This document shows, piece by piece, positions 7,535-15,636 of a DNA stretch of 16,775 nt. The DNA lies in the NCBI GenBank assembly GCA_902495325.1, contig CABUWK010000048.1, forward strand, positions 1 to 16,775. The letters run 5' to 3'. The position numbers and the translations under genes were made by a program. The notes under the pieces were generated by a model. It did no database searches, was not told where the DNA came from, and saw nothing but the letters and a program-made list of their open reading frames with translations. The first letter of the stretch is position 1. Each line of letters opens with the position of its first letter. The stretch is from an uncultured Acidiphilium sp. GTDB taxonomy: Bacteria; Bacillota; Clostridia; Christensenellales; Borkfalkiaceae.

Positions 7535-10500
7535 ATGAAATCTACCAAGAAAAAGGTTATTTTATCGGCAATGAGCTGTATGCTCGCCCTTTCCGTCGGC
7601 GGACTCGTGAAAACGAGTTTTGCCGAGGGCGAAAGCGCGAAGTATCTGTATCACGGCGATACTTCCGCGGTGGCGAAAACCTGGACGGGCAAAACGGAAG
7701 GTTCGCTCGCGACGAGAGAACTTGCCCCCGACGGGCTGAACGGAACTTCTTATATCTACACGAACGACAAAGGCGCGGGCGCAACGTGGTCTGTGACCTC
7801 TTCCGCAACGCTTGACGCAACTTCTTACAATGCGGCAAGATTCGTGGTTTACGTGAACGATCCGATGCAGAGCTGGGACGTTCAGTTCGGCGTGTTTGCG
7901 TCCGAAGCGGCAAAAGACGGCAACGTGCTCGTGAACGAAAACATCATGGATTCGAAGGGCATCCGTTGGGAAAAACAGCCGGGAACGGCTTCCGGACTGA
8001 CCGCGGGCTGGAACGAGCTGATCCTTCCGATGGATGATACCGGGACCTACGACGGTTTTGCGAGAACCAATTACATTCTCGACGGCTCCGACAGAACGAA
8101 AATGGATTCGATCGCGGTGAGAACGCACAGCGGTAATACGCCGTTTGAGATCGGCGTTTATTCCGCCGAATTCGTCACTCTTTCCGACACGGTGAAGGCG
8201 GGCGTTCGTCCTTACGGCACGAAAGTCGATCCCGTGATCGAAGACGTGGCGGTCGGGATCGCCGCCTCCGAGGACATGATCAAAGCTACGGAAACGATCG
8301 AAAACGTCGAATACGTCACTTACAGCTCGACGGGCTGGGGCGGCTATGCGAAAGTGCTTACCCTCGATAAGAAATACGATCTTTCCGCGATCGCAAATTC
8401 CGGCAAGGGTGCGATGAGTTTCTATTTCAGGATCGAAGACGAAAGCCTTCTCGATTTCTACAGAAAGAAGGCGGATTCCGACGGCTGGAATATCGACGTT
8501 TCTTCCGGAGACGTCTATTCGGACAGTTATAAATATTCTTTTAAGATCAATCCCGTGTTCGCCGATTGTTCGGTCGGCTGGAACAAAATCGTGATTCCGT
8601 TCGCAACGGCAAACGAGAAAAACTCCATGGATTGGTCGAACGTGTATACTATTCGTCTTAACTGCACGGGCTTCGGCATCGCCGGCGGAAATAACGTTTC
8701 GTTTGCCGGCATCACGTTCGGGCTTTCCGACGAGACCGCGATGACCGTTTCGAGCAAGCCGCAGGACGTTGTGTTCAAGGCTGCGTCTTTGCAGAATATG
8801 ACGATCGAGTCGGGCGAAGCGGACGGCAAAACGTTCGAAGCTTATTATGCGAACGGTTGGGGCGGTTACGTTTCCGAAGTTACTCTCGATAAAGCTTACG
8901 ACGCGACGAAAGTGATCGCGACGGGCAAAGCCGCGCTCGCCTTCCGTTTCTATTTCAAAGACGAAGATTCTCTTGCAAAATACAAGACCGTTTCCAACTG
9001 GTGTATCGACGTTTCCTGCGGGGATACCTATTCCGACAGCGCGAAGTATTCCTTTAACATCGCGGACGCGTTCTCCATGTGCAAAGTCGGCTGGAACCGC
9101 GTTTTCATTCCCGTGGAACTTGCTGCGGAAAAGAACAACATGGATTGGTCGAGGGTGAAATTCCTTCGTTTCAATTCGACGGGTTCCGGACTTGGCGTGG
9201 CAACCTGGACGGGGATCGGCGACGTTTCGATCGTCACTTCGAATTACACAGAACTTACGGTGGAAGGCTACGAAAAGCCCGAACCGGAAGACGATAAGAA
9301 TTACCGCGAGGCGTGCGAAGCCGATTCCGGGCTTCACCTCGAAGGGTTCGAAGAATCGTTCGGAGACGGCGTGCTCGAAACGGGCAAAGGCATGTTCAGA
9401 CAGGGCAACGGCGCCCTTCGCCTTACGGGGCAGGGAACCGCAGGCACGGGCAAGAAACTCGCGCACACCTTCAACCTTACCGGTTACGACGCGATCTCCT
9501 TCGATCTTTATACCGACAGCGCCGCGAGATTCCTCGCCATGGCGGACGGACAGCTGGAAATGACTTCTTCCGGCAGTAAGAACGACGCCAACGAATATCA
9601 CTGGCTGCTTAAAAACCTTACCTTAAAAGACGGCTGGAACCGCGTTACGCTGAAATTTGCAGACGCCGAGAAGAGCGGCGAAGTCGATATTACCAAAATC
9701 GATTATATCAATTTCTATTTCGTCGGTCTGCCCGAAAGCGTCACCGTGATCTTCGACGACCTTCACGCGCATAAGACGGAAGGTACCGTGATCGAAAGTT
9801 TCGACGGCGGTTTCTCCACCTATGTGGAAGTGGTTTCCGGTAAAGTGGGGAACGCCACCAACATGAGCGGTCAGGGATGGATCACGAGAACGAAGATCGA
9901 AACGGTGGATATCGCCGACGCCGACGTGCTCGCCATGTGGGTTTACTGCGGCGACGAAACAACGATCAAATCGGTCGGAGATACCGAGATCGAGCTTTCG
10001 AGCTCCGGTTCCTGCGATAAAAACGAGATCGCGTTCTTCCTGCCGAAAGATATGAAGATCGGCTGGAACTATCTCACTTTCCCCATTGCGGAAATGAAGA
10101 AAACGGGCGGCGATTGCGATCTTTCCGCGATCAACTTCCTCGGGGTCGTGAAACCCGGTCTTCCGTTCGTCAACATTTATTTCGACGATCTCCGCGCGAT
10201 CGAAAACCGCTACGTGAATCCCGAAACGATCGAACCGATCGGTAAAAAGATCATTCTTCCCTGCGATAAGCTCGTTTCCGGCGTGTTCGACGGACTTACC
10301 GTAGACGACGAGATCGCAAAAGAAGGCGTTGCTTCTCTCGCCACGAACGGCAAAAATAAGGACGAGATCCTTACCGCTGCGTTCGCTCCCGTAAAAACGG
10401 GTCTTTCCCTTGCCGGAGAAAAAGAACTCGGATACACCTTCTGGCTGTACGTCGATCAGGCGAGCAAGCTGAGATCCGCGCAAGTCGAGCTTTCCTCGAG

Positions 10501-12016
10501 CGAAGATTGCGATTCTTTCGAACTCGAATGGGATCTCGATCTTTCGAAACTGACGGACGGCTGGAACTGGATCACGCTGAAAGCTTCCGAAGCGGATCGC
10601 AACGGCGGCGTGATCGATCTTGACGCGATCGTGAGAACGAGGCTCATCCTTTTCGGAAACGATCAGCCGATGACGATCAGACTGGATTGCTTCCAGATCG
10701 TCGATTCCACGCTCGAAGGGGCGTTCGACAAGGTGGAAACGAAAGTCGTTTTAAATCCGATCACCGCGACGGAACAAAACGTTTGCGACAGCGCATGGGA
10801 TAATACGACGACGGACGAAACCCTTAAGAAAGAGGGCTATAACTCGATTAACCTTACAAATAAAGACCTTCAGGAAACAGTTGCCGCAACGACGACCGTG
10901 TCTTACGGCAAGACCGATCTTCTGATCACGGGATATAAAACGAATAACAGATTCGGCGCGAGCTTCTGGCTTTACGTGAAAGACAATACGGCGATCGCTT
11001 CCGTCGTCTTTGCGGTGCAGGCGGGCGAAGGCTCCGTCATGTGGACGCTCGGCTCGCTTGAAAACGGCTGGAACTGGATCGTTCTCGACGTGAAGGACGC
11101 GACGGTGGAAGGTACGGCGGACGCCGACAATATCGCCGCGCTGGCGCTTGTCGTTACCGCCGCGAAAGACGGCGATGCAAACAAGAACTTCTCCGTGAAT
11201 ATCGACCGCGTGAAGATGATCAACGCCGCCGTGGAATCCAACTACGACGAACCTGCGGACGAATCGCTTAGCCGTAACTACGTGCAGGAAAAAGTCATCA
11301 TCGACTGTAACGAAGTGGGCGGAACGACTTTCATCGGCAATACGGTCGATAAGGGCGATTTCCGTTACGGCAGCGGTTCCGTGACGACTTCGGGTAACGG
11401 TTACGCGCTCAACGCAACCGATCTCACGATCGAAAAGACCGATCTTACGAAGGAGACTTTCGTTCTCGCGCTCTGGGTCTGGATCGAAAATCCCGACTGG
11501 TACAACGCGGAAGGCGTTAACTCGCAGGTTGAAATTTCCTCGAGCAATTCTTACGACGTGAACGAGCTGAACTGGGATTTCGCGGCGATCGCGAAAACCT
11601 TGCAGAAAGGCTGGAACTGGGTCGTTCTGAAGGGGGTAGACGGCGAGATCACAGGCGGTATGCCCGATTTCGATCACCTTTGCCGTTTCCGTATTTACGT
11701 GAACAACATTTCGGAGAGCACGCTGAAGATCGACAGAGTTACCATCGGCTATATCGGTAACGAAGCCATTCTGAACGCTCCCGATTGGGAAAAGGAACTC
11801 GACAACGCAGGACAGTATAAAGGACCGAACTCCAAACAGGCAGAAAACGGCTTGTATATGGATTTCGACGTAGATGCCGAAGCGAAGTCTTTCACCGCGA
11901 AAGAGACGGTCACCGCCGAAGGCGGCTGCCAGAGTTCAGCCGAAGCGGCGGGCGCGCTGTTCGTGTGCGCGATCGCGGCGGCTGCGACCTTCCTGAAAAG
12001 AAAGTTCGCAAAGTAA
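7535..12016 (+). CDS. Large secreted protein of eight beta-rich modules with a cysteine-type C-terminal anchor
   Basis: 1493 residues. The signal peptide is 1-30, with cleavage likely after TSFA. Eight modules of about 145-190 residues follow, each marked by a Gly-Trp-Asn motif leading into a beta strand: G158, G348, G519, G700, G843, G1009, G1178 and G1359. Modules 4, 5, 6 and 8 also share a motif of the form E-hydrophobic-S/T-S-S (E675, E820, E985, E1333) 23-26 residues ahead of GWN. Modules 2 and 3 are close relatives of each other. Many modules end in a strand such as VIFDDLHAH or IYFDDLRAI, as in jelly-roll carbohydrate-binding domains. I recognise no catalytic domain. The end, from residue 1463, is GGCQSS, a hydrophobic stretch and KRKFAK, resembling a protein-sorting tail. 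AAGGGGA (7520-7526) serves the ATG, 13 bp after the previous gene, so the two are co-translated. Likely role: cell-surface glycan binding (inference). Confidence 0.85.
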   Translation: MKSTKKKVILSAMSCMLALSVGGLVKTSFAEGESAKYLYHGDTSAVAKTWTGKTEGSLATRELAPDGLNGTSYIYTNDKGAGATWSVTSSATLDATSYNAARFVVYVNDPMQSWDVQFGVFASEAAKDGNVLVNENIMDSKGIRWEKQPGTASGLTAGWNELILPMDDTGTYDGFARTNYILDGSDRTKMDSIAVRTHSGNTPFEIGVYSAEFVTLSDTVKAGVRPYGTKVDPVIEDVAVGIAASEDMIKATETIENVEYVTYSSTGWGGYAKVLTLDKKYDLSAIANSGKGAMSFYFRIEDESLLDFYRKKADSDGWNIDVSSGDVYSDSYKYSFKINPVFADCSVGWNKIVIPFATANEKNSMDWSNVYTIRLNCTGFGIAGGNNVSFAGITFGLSDETAMTVSSKPQDVVFKAASLQNMTIESGEADGKTFEAYYANGWGGYVSEVTLDKAYDATKVIATGKAALAFRFYFKDEDSLAKYKTVSNWCIDVSCGDTYSDSAKYSFNIADAFSMCKVGWNRVFIPVELAAEKNNMDWSRVKFLRFNSTGSGLGVATWTGIGDVSIVTSNYTELTVEGYEKPEPEDDKNYREACEADSGLHLEGFEESFGDGVLETGKGMFRQGNGALRLTGQGTAGTGKKLAHTFNLTGYDAISFDLYTDSAARFLAMADGQLEMTSSGSKNDANEYHWLLKNLTLKDGWNRVTLKFADAEKSGEVDITKIDYINFYFVGLPESVTVIFDDLHAHKTEGTVIESFDGGFSTYVEVVSGKVGNATNMSGQGWITRTKIETVDIADADVLAMWVYCGDETTIKSVGDTEIELSSSGSCDKNEIAFFLPKDMKIGWNYLTFPIAEMKKTGGDCDLSAINFLGVVKPGLPFVNIYFDDLRAIENRYVNPETIEPIGKKIILPCDKLVSGVFDGLTVDDEIAKEGVASLATNGKNKDEILTAAFAPVKTGLSLAGEKELGYTFWLYVDQASKLRSAQVELSSSEDCDSFELEWDLDLSKLTDGWNWITLKASEADRNGGVIDLDAIVRTRLILFGNDQPMTIRLDCFQIVDSTLEGAFDKVETKVVLNPITATEQNVCDSAWDNTTTDETLKKEGYNSINLTNKDLQETVAATTTVSYGKTDLLITGYKTNNRFGASFWLYVKDNTAIASVVFAVQAGEGSVMWTLGSLENGWNWIVLDVKDATVEGTADADNIAALALVVTAAKDGDANKNFSVNIDRVKMINAAVESNYDEPADESLSRNYVQEKVIIDCNEVGGTTFIGNTVDKGDFRYGSGSVTTSGNGYALNATDLTIEKTDLTKETFVLALWVWIENPDWYNAEGVNSQVEISSSNSYDVNELNWDFAAIAKTLQKGWNWVVLKGVDGEITGGMPDFDHLCRFRIYVNNISESTLKIDRVTIGYIGNEAILNAPDWEKELDNAGQYKGPNSKQAENGLYMDFDVDAEAKSFTAKETVTAEGGCQSSAEAAGALFVCAIAAAATFLKRKFAK
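11921..12013 (+). other. Cysteine-containing tripartite C-terminal tail of the modular protein
   Basis: Residues 1463-1493 are GGCQSS, about 19 mostly Ala/Val/Phe residues, then LKRKFAK. A Gly-Gly-Cys motif, one transmembrane stretch and a basic end is the layout of C-terminal sorting signals. It lacks the LPXTG of sortase substrates. The cysteine placement is more like the CTERM-type tails described in other phyla (GlyGly-CTERM, SYNERG-CTERM, MYXO-CTERM). Which processing enzyme would act on it is not shown by this window. Confidence 0.6.
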
Positions 12017-12039
12017 ACCTGATTTCTCAGATTGAGCGG

Positions 12040-12070
12040 ATTGCCCGACCGTATTCGTCGGTCGGGCAAT
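12040..12070 (+). terminator. Hairpin after the modular-protein gene, without a T-tract
   Basis: ATTGCCCGACC (12040-12050) pairs perfectly with GGTCGGGCAAT (12060-12070) over a 9-nt loop, 24 bp after the stop codon of the modular-protein gene. The following bases, CTTGCATAAA, contain no run of Ts. It is therefore a poor intrinsic terminator and more likely a partial terminator or an mRNA 3'-end stabiliser that lowers GH38 expression relative to the upstream genes. Confidence 0.5.
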
Positions 12071-12188
12071 CTTGCATAAAACCGCCGGAAACCGAACCGG
12101 AAAATGGTCGGCAGCGGCTTGAAACCCGCGGGCTTCGGGGTAAGAAATCGACTTCCCCGCGGCGGCAATCGCGGATAAACCGAACATA
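12071..12188. other. Short gap before the GH38 gene, no clear promoter
   Basis: GC-rich sequence with small possible stems. The best promoter-like pair (TTGAAA at 12119-12124 and a poor -10 about 16 nt later) matches consensus badly, so I do not call a promoter. The GH38 gene is most simply read as the last gene of the upstream operon, reached by read-through past the hairpin at 12040-12070. Confidence 0.4.
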
Positions 12189-12197
12189 ATGAGGCTT

Positions 12198-14855
12198 ATG
12201 AAAAAGTTTTTCGTCATTTCCCACACGCATTGGGACAGGGAATGGTATATGCCTTTCGAGGCGTTTCGCTTAAAACTGGTCGATCTGATCGACCATCTGC
12301 TGGAGATCCTGGAAAAGAAACCGGATTACATTTTCCATCTCGACGCGCAAACCGTCGTGCTGGAGGATTATCTCGAGATCAGACCGCAGAAAAAAGAACT
12401 GCTGAAAAAATATATCTCGTCCGGCAATATTATCGTCGGACCGTGGTATCTTCAGAACGATTTTTATTACACGAGCGGCGAAGCTACGATCAGGAACCTT
12501 CTGCTCGGCAGAAAAACGGCGCTTTCTTTCGGCGCGTGTTCCGGCGTGGGCTATGCGCCCGATCAATTCGGCAATATCGCTCAGCTTCCGCAGATCCTGA
12601 ACGGATTCGGGATCGATAATTTTATCTTCGGCAGGGGCTGGCATTGGATAGAAAAACAGGAAGACGGATCTTTCCGAGACAAACGGATGCCGTCCGAATT
12701 TATCTGGCAGGGAAAAGACGGCAGCCGCGTGGTTGCGGTCTGCTTAAAACACTGGTATAACAACGCCCAGCATATTCCCGCCGAGCCCGATCTCGCGAAC
12801 CTTCTGCTCGATATCAACGAGAAGAATTTCGAAGGGTTCAACGTTACGCCCTATATTCTGCTGATGAACGGCGTCGATCATCTCGAGCCGCAGGCGGACG
12901 TGACGGACGTGATCTCCGCGCTCAGGAAAGAGGGAAGAGACATCGTGCAGACTTCGCTTGACGAATACGTGCACGCGGTTACCTCTTATATAAAAGAACA
13001 CGATATCGCGCCTTTCGTTTACGAAGGGGCGATCGACAAGGGCGCCGACGAAGACGTGCTGAAAGGCTGCCGTTCTTCGCGCGTGTATTTAAAGAGCGCG
13101 AACGTGCGCTCGGAAGATCTTTTGCAGAACAAAATAGAGCCTTTATATGCTTATCTCGAGGCTTCCGGAATGAAAAACGCTTATCCTGCGGACGAGATCG
13201 CATATCTGTGGAAACAGCTGATGAAGAACCATCCGCACGACAGCATCTGCGGGTGTTCGAGAGACGAAGTGCACCTTCACATGGAAGACAACTTCCGCAA
13301 GATCTCCGAAACGGGAGGGGAGCTTCTCGCCCGCGGCGAAAAGCTGCTTACGGCGCACGTTTCGAGGAAAAACCGCGACAAAAAAGATTATTTCGTAGTT
13401 GCGTTCAACCCGACGGAAACGGAGGCGAACGAGATCGTTACGGCGGAACTGTATGTGCCCGAGGACAGCAAGATCCGCGGATTTGCCCTTTTCGATCAGG
13501 GCGGCAGAGAGATCCCTTACGAGATGCTCGGGAAAGAACGCGCGTATCTCGACGCTTTCTCCCCCCTCAATCTTCCCGGCGTGATCGACTGCACGCTGTA
13601 TACCTTCCGTTTCGAAAGCGGGAAAATCCCCCCGTTCTCCCATGCGGAATATCTGATAAAAACGGGCGTTGCCGCCACGGAGGCAAAATGCAGATATGAG
13701 GGCGCAGAAGACGATTATTACCGCATTCTGATTCACGGAAACACCCTTATCGTCAGAGATAAACGCACGGGGAACGAGTATGCGGATCCCGTATATCTGA
13801 CGGAAGAAACGGATCGCGGGGACGCTTATATTTTCCGTCCGCTCCCCGGGGAAAAGCCGACGAAGATCCTGCCTTCCCGCATTGTTCCCGAGTGTCGGGA
13901 GATTTTCGAAAAACGCGTCAAATTGCAATTCGAATACGACTATCCGGACGAATACGTCATTGCGACGGAACGCCGTTCGGGAAGAAAGAACAAAATGCGC
14001 GCGACCGTTGTTCTTACTCTTTCCGGCAGCGGCACGATCGGCGTGCGCTATGAGCTCGATAACGTCTGCAAAGATCACAAAACCCGCCTGAATTTCGATT
14101 TCGGCGTGACGGGCGAAACGCTCGTGACCGATTTTCCCTTCGGGTATTCCGAAGTCGGCAAAAACGAAAACGGAGATAAAACGGCAGATCGCGCCGCCTG
14201 CAATTCCACGTTCTGCTATGCGGAAACGGGCAGCAACGCGCTCGCGCTTTATACGGAAGGTCAGCATGAAGCTTTAAAGACGGATAACGGCATTGCTCTT
14301 ACGATCGTAAGAAGCACGGGATACATCAACAAAACGGCGGAAGGCGTGCCCGTGGGCGGCAAACAATGGGCGGTCCCCGGAAACCAGTGCCTGAGAAAAA
14401 TAGAGGGCAGGGCAGGATTGTCGCTCGGCAAAAAAACGCCGGACGTGTGTTTCCGCAAAGCGAAAGTTTACAGAAACGGTCTGATCGTGAAAACGGATTG
14501 TTACGACCCCGCCATGTATTCCCGCGGAAGGTTTGCCGTTCAGTCGGCGGAACTCGCCCGCTATTATTTTTTGCCCGATCCCTTCGAGGGGAAAGTCGTT
14601 CCGGCGGGGGATAAGTTCACGATAGAAGGAAAAGGCGTCGTCGTGACTTCTTTCCGCGTTTCGGAAGGGAAAATCGTCCTTCGCGCCGTGAACTTTACGG
14701 AAGACGAAACCGCATGCGTTCTGAAAGCAAAGGGAAAGATCGAAAGGATCCGTCTCGACGAAGAAAAGGTGCTTGAAACATATGAAAACGCGGCGGAGGT
14801 ATCCCTTCGCCCGATGCAGATCGTGACCTTTCGTTTTGTAAATTCAGGCGAATAA
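12198..14855 (+). CDS. Cytoplasmic GH38 alpha-mannosidase
   Basis: 885 residues from the ATG at 12198; an in-frame ATG at 12189 would add MRL. The family normally begins close to its SHTHWDREWY motif, which favours the downstream ATG, but neither start has a well-spaced ribosome site (GAGG at 12191-12194 is only 3 nt from the second ATG). Numbered from 12189, zinc ligands are visible at H14 and D16 (HTHWD), the nucleophile D125 lies in YAPDQFGNIAQLPQI, and H350 lies in HPHDSICG. The motif LLMNGVDHLEP is also typical. After the catalytic domain come the small helical domain and the C-terminal beta domains, and the length fits MngB-type enzymes (about 880). There is no signal peptide, so it acts inside the cell on imported oligosaccharides, cleaving terminal alpha-linked mannose. 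Linkage specificity is not readable. Confidence 0.95.
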   Translation: MKKFFVISHTHWDREWYMPFEAFRLKLVDLIDHLLEILEKKPDYIFHLDAQTVVLEDYLEIRPQKKELLKKYISSGNIIVGPWYLQNDFYYTSGEATIRNLLLGRKTALSFGACSGVGYAPDQFGNIAQLPQILNGFGIDNFIFGRGWHWIEKQEDGSFRDKRMPSEFIWQGKDGSRVVAVCLKHWYNNAQHIPAEPDLANLLLDINEKNFEGFNVTPYILLMNGVDHLEPQADVTDVISALRKEGRDIVQTSLDEYVHAVTSYIKEHDIAPFVYEGAIDKGADEDVLKGCRSSRVYLKSANVRSEDLLQNKIEPLYAYLEASGMKNAYPADEIAYLWKQLMKNHPHDSICGCSRDEVHLHMEDNFRKISETGGELLARGEKLLTAHVSRKNRDKKDYFVVAFNPTETEANEIVTAELYVPEDSKIRGFALFDQGGREIPYEMLGKERAYLDAFSPLNLPGVIDCTLYTFRFESGKIPPFSHAEYLIKTGVAATEAKCRYEGAEDDYYRILIHGNTLIVRDKRTGNEYADPVYLTEETDRGDAYIFRPLPGEKPTKILPSRIVPECREIFEKRVKLQFEYDYPDEYVIATERRSGRKNKMRATVVLTLSGSGTIGVRYELDNVCKDHKTRLNFDFGVTGETLVTDFPFGYSEVGKNENGDKTADRAACNSTFCYAETGSNALALYTEGQHEALKTDNGIALTIVRSTGYINKTAEGVPVGGKQWAVPGNQCLRKIEGRAGLSLGKKTPDVCFRKAKVYRNGLIVKTDCYDPAMYSRGRFAVQSAELARYYFLPDPFEGKVVPAGDKFTIEGKGVVVTSFRVSEGKIVLRAVNFTEDETACVLKAKGKIERIRLDEEKVLETYENAAEVSLRPMQIVTFRFVNSGE

Positions 14856-14950
14856 AAAGGGAAAGCCATCCTATAAGTCGATTAGTCGCATTATATTCGG
14901 AACAAAAAACCTTGTAAATCAACCAATAAATCTGTAAATCGTTTTGAACG

Positions 14951-14995
14951 GCTTCGCCGCTTTCGGGGAGATCCCGATGCGGCGAAGCTTTTTTT
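14951..14995 (+). terminator. Strong intrinsic terminator after the GH38 gene
   Basis: GCTTCGCCGC (14951-14960) pairs perfectly with GCGGCGAAGC (14979-14988). An inner stem CGGG/CCCG (14964-14967 with 14973-14976) adds to it, and seven Ts follow (14989-14995). This is a textbook Rho-independent terminator and closes the transport/GH38 transcription unit about 95 bp after the GH38 stop codon. Confidence 0.92.
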
Positions 14996-15034
14996 CTGTC
15001 GTTTTTTGCTTCGGAATTTCAGCAAAATATGCTA

Positions 15035-15063
15035 TTGAAAAACGATCCCGTATGCGCTAAAAT
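15035..15063 (+). promoter_or_regulatory. Sigma-A promoter of the fucU-fucI unit
   Basis: TTGAAA (15035-15040, 5/6) is 17 nt from TAAAAT (15058-15063, 5/6), giving a start site near 15070 and a leader of about 115 nt before fucU. It follows a strong terminator, so the fucose genes form a separate transcription unit. The leader has GC-rich self-complementary pieces (for example CCCG/CGGG around 15144-15160), but no riboswitch I recognise. Confidence 0.75.
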
Positions 15064-15176
15064 GGAGATGGAAAAAACGGAAGGGACGATCGCTGTTTTC
15101 CGGCGGGCGGAAAGCCCGGAAGGTCGTGCAGGAAAACGAAACGCCCGTCGGCAGGCGGGTAAGATCCGATCCCGAC

Positions 15177-15182
15177 AGGAGG
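15177..15182 (+). promoter_or_regulatory. Ribosome binding site that sets the fucU start
   Basis: AGGAGG lies 3 nt before the ATG at 15186. The spacing is short, but it is the only strong site nearby, and the protein that begins there starts MLKGIP, as FucU proteins do. This decides against the in-frame ATG at 15126. Confidence 0.8.
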
Positions 15183-15185
15183 TTT

Positions 15186-15617
15186 ATGTTAAAGGGCATT
15201 CCGAAGACAGTCAGTCCGGAACTGATAAAAATTCTTTGCGAAATGGGGCACGGCGACGAGATCGTGATCGCCGATGCGAATTTTCCGAGTGAAAATTTCG
15301 GGCAAAGAGTGATCCGGGCGGACGGGATCAAAGGTACGGAAATGCTCGAAGCGGTGTTGTCGCTCATTCCGCTCGATACCTATTCCGACCCGAATATGAT
15401 CCTGATGCAGCTGATGAAATGCGACGAAGGCAAGATCGATCCTTCGATCTGGAAGGAATATGCCGCGATCGCGGAAAAACACGATAAAAACGCCAGGATC
15501 GGCAATATCGACCGTTTTGCGTTTTATGAAAGGGCAAAAACGGCATACGCCGTGATCGCCACGGGCGAGGAAGCGGTTTATGCGAATATCATTTTAAAAA
15601 AAGGCGTGATCGCCTGA
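15186..15617 (+). CDS. fucU: L-fucose mutarotase
   Basis: 143 residues from the ATG at 15186, close to the 140 of E. coli FucU. The protein interconverts the alpha and beta anomers of L-fucose in the cytoplasm, supplying the form used by fucose isomerase. The RbsD/FucU signature is clear throughout: MLKGIPKTVSPELIKIL, MGHGDEIVIADANFP with H22 and D30 at the catalytic positions, then IRADG, PLDTY, RFAFYERAKTAYAVIATGE and NIILKKGVI. The family forms rings (decameric in the relatives studied). Upstream in-frame codons back to 15126 encode a low-complexity arginine-rich stretch absent from the family. The gene is 19 bp from fucI and has its own promoter. The related D-ribose mutarotase RbsD is excluded by the FucU-specific motifs and by the fucI neighbour. 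Confidence 0.93.
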   Translation: MLKGIPKTVSPELIKILCEMGHGDEIVIADANFPSENFGQRVIRADGIKGTEMLEAVLSLIPLDTYSDPNMILMQLMKCDEGKIDPSIWKEYAAIAEKHDKNARIGNIDRFAFYERAKTAYAVIATGEEAVYANIILKKGVIA

Positions 15618-15636
15618 ACGAAAAGGAGAAAAGATT

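Larger units (their letters stand above)
14856..15185. other. 330-bp gap between the GH38 and fucU genes
   Basis: The stretch contains the intrinsic terminator at 14951-14995, the fuc promoter at 15035-15063 and a leader of about 115 nt. Before the terminator there is a direct repeat TGTAAATC at 14913-14920 and 14933-14940 (20-bp offset), which could be a protein-binding site but lies in the 3' end of the upstream transcript. An in-frame ATG at 15126 would give fucU an N-terminal extension that I reject. No additional gene is seen. Confidence 0.6.

Noticed and set aside
7562..9601. Long minus-strand open frame (679 codons) opposite the modular protein
   Set aside because: Same reason: an antisense shadow created by strong codon bias on the plus strand, with a composition unlike the real proteins here.
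13143..14267. Minus-strand open frame opposite the GH38 gene
   Set aside because: It overlaps the GH38 coding sequence and shows no recognisable motif or start signal.
14912..14940. Possible promoter TTGTAA-N17-TAAATC before the GH38 terminator
   Set aside because: The -10 match is poor and any transcript would end at once at the strong terminator at 14951-14995.
15126..15185. N-terminal extension of FucU from an upstream in-frame ATG
   Set aside because: The extension is arginine-rich and absent from the family, while AGGAGG directly precedes the ATG at 15186, where the family sequence begins.
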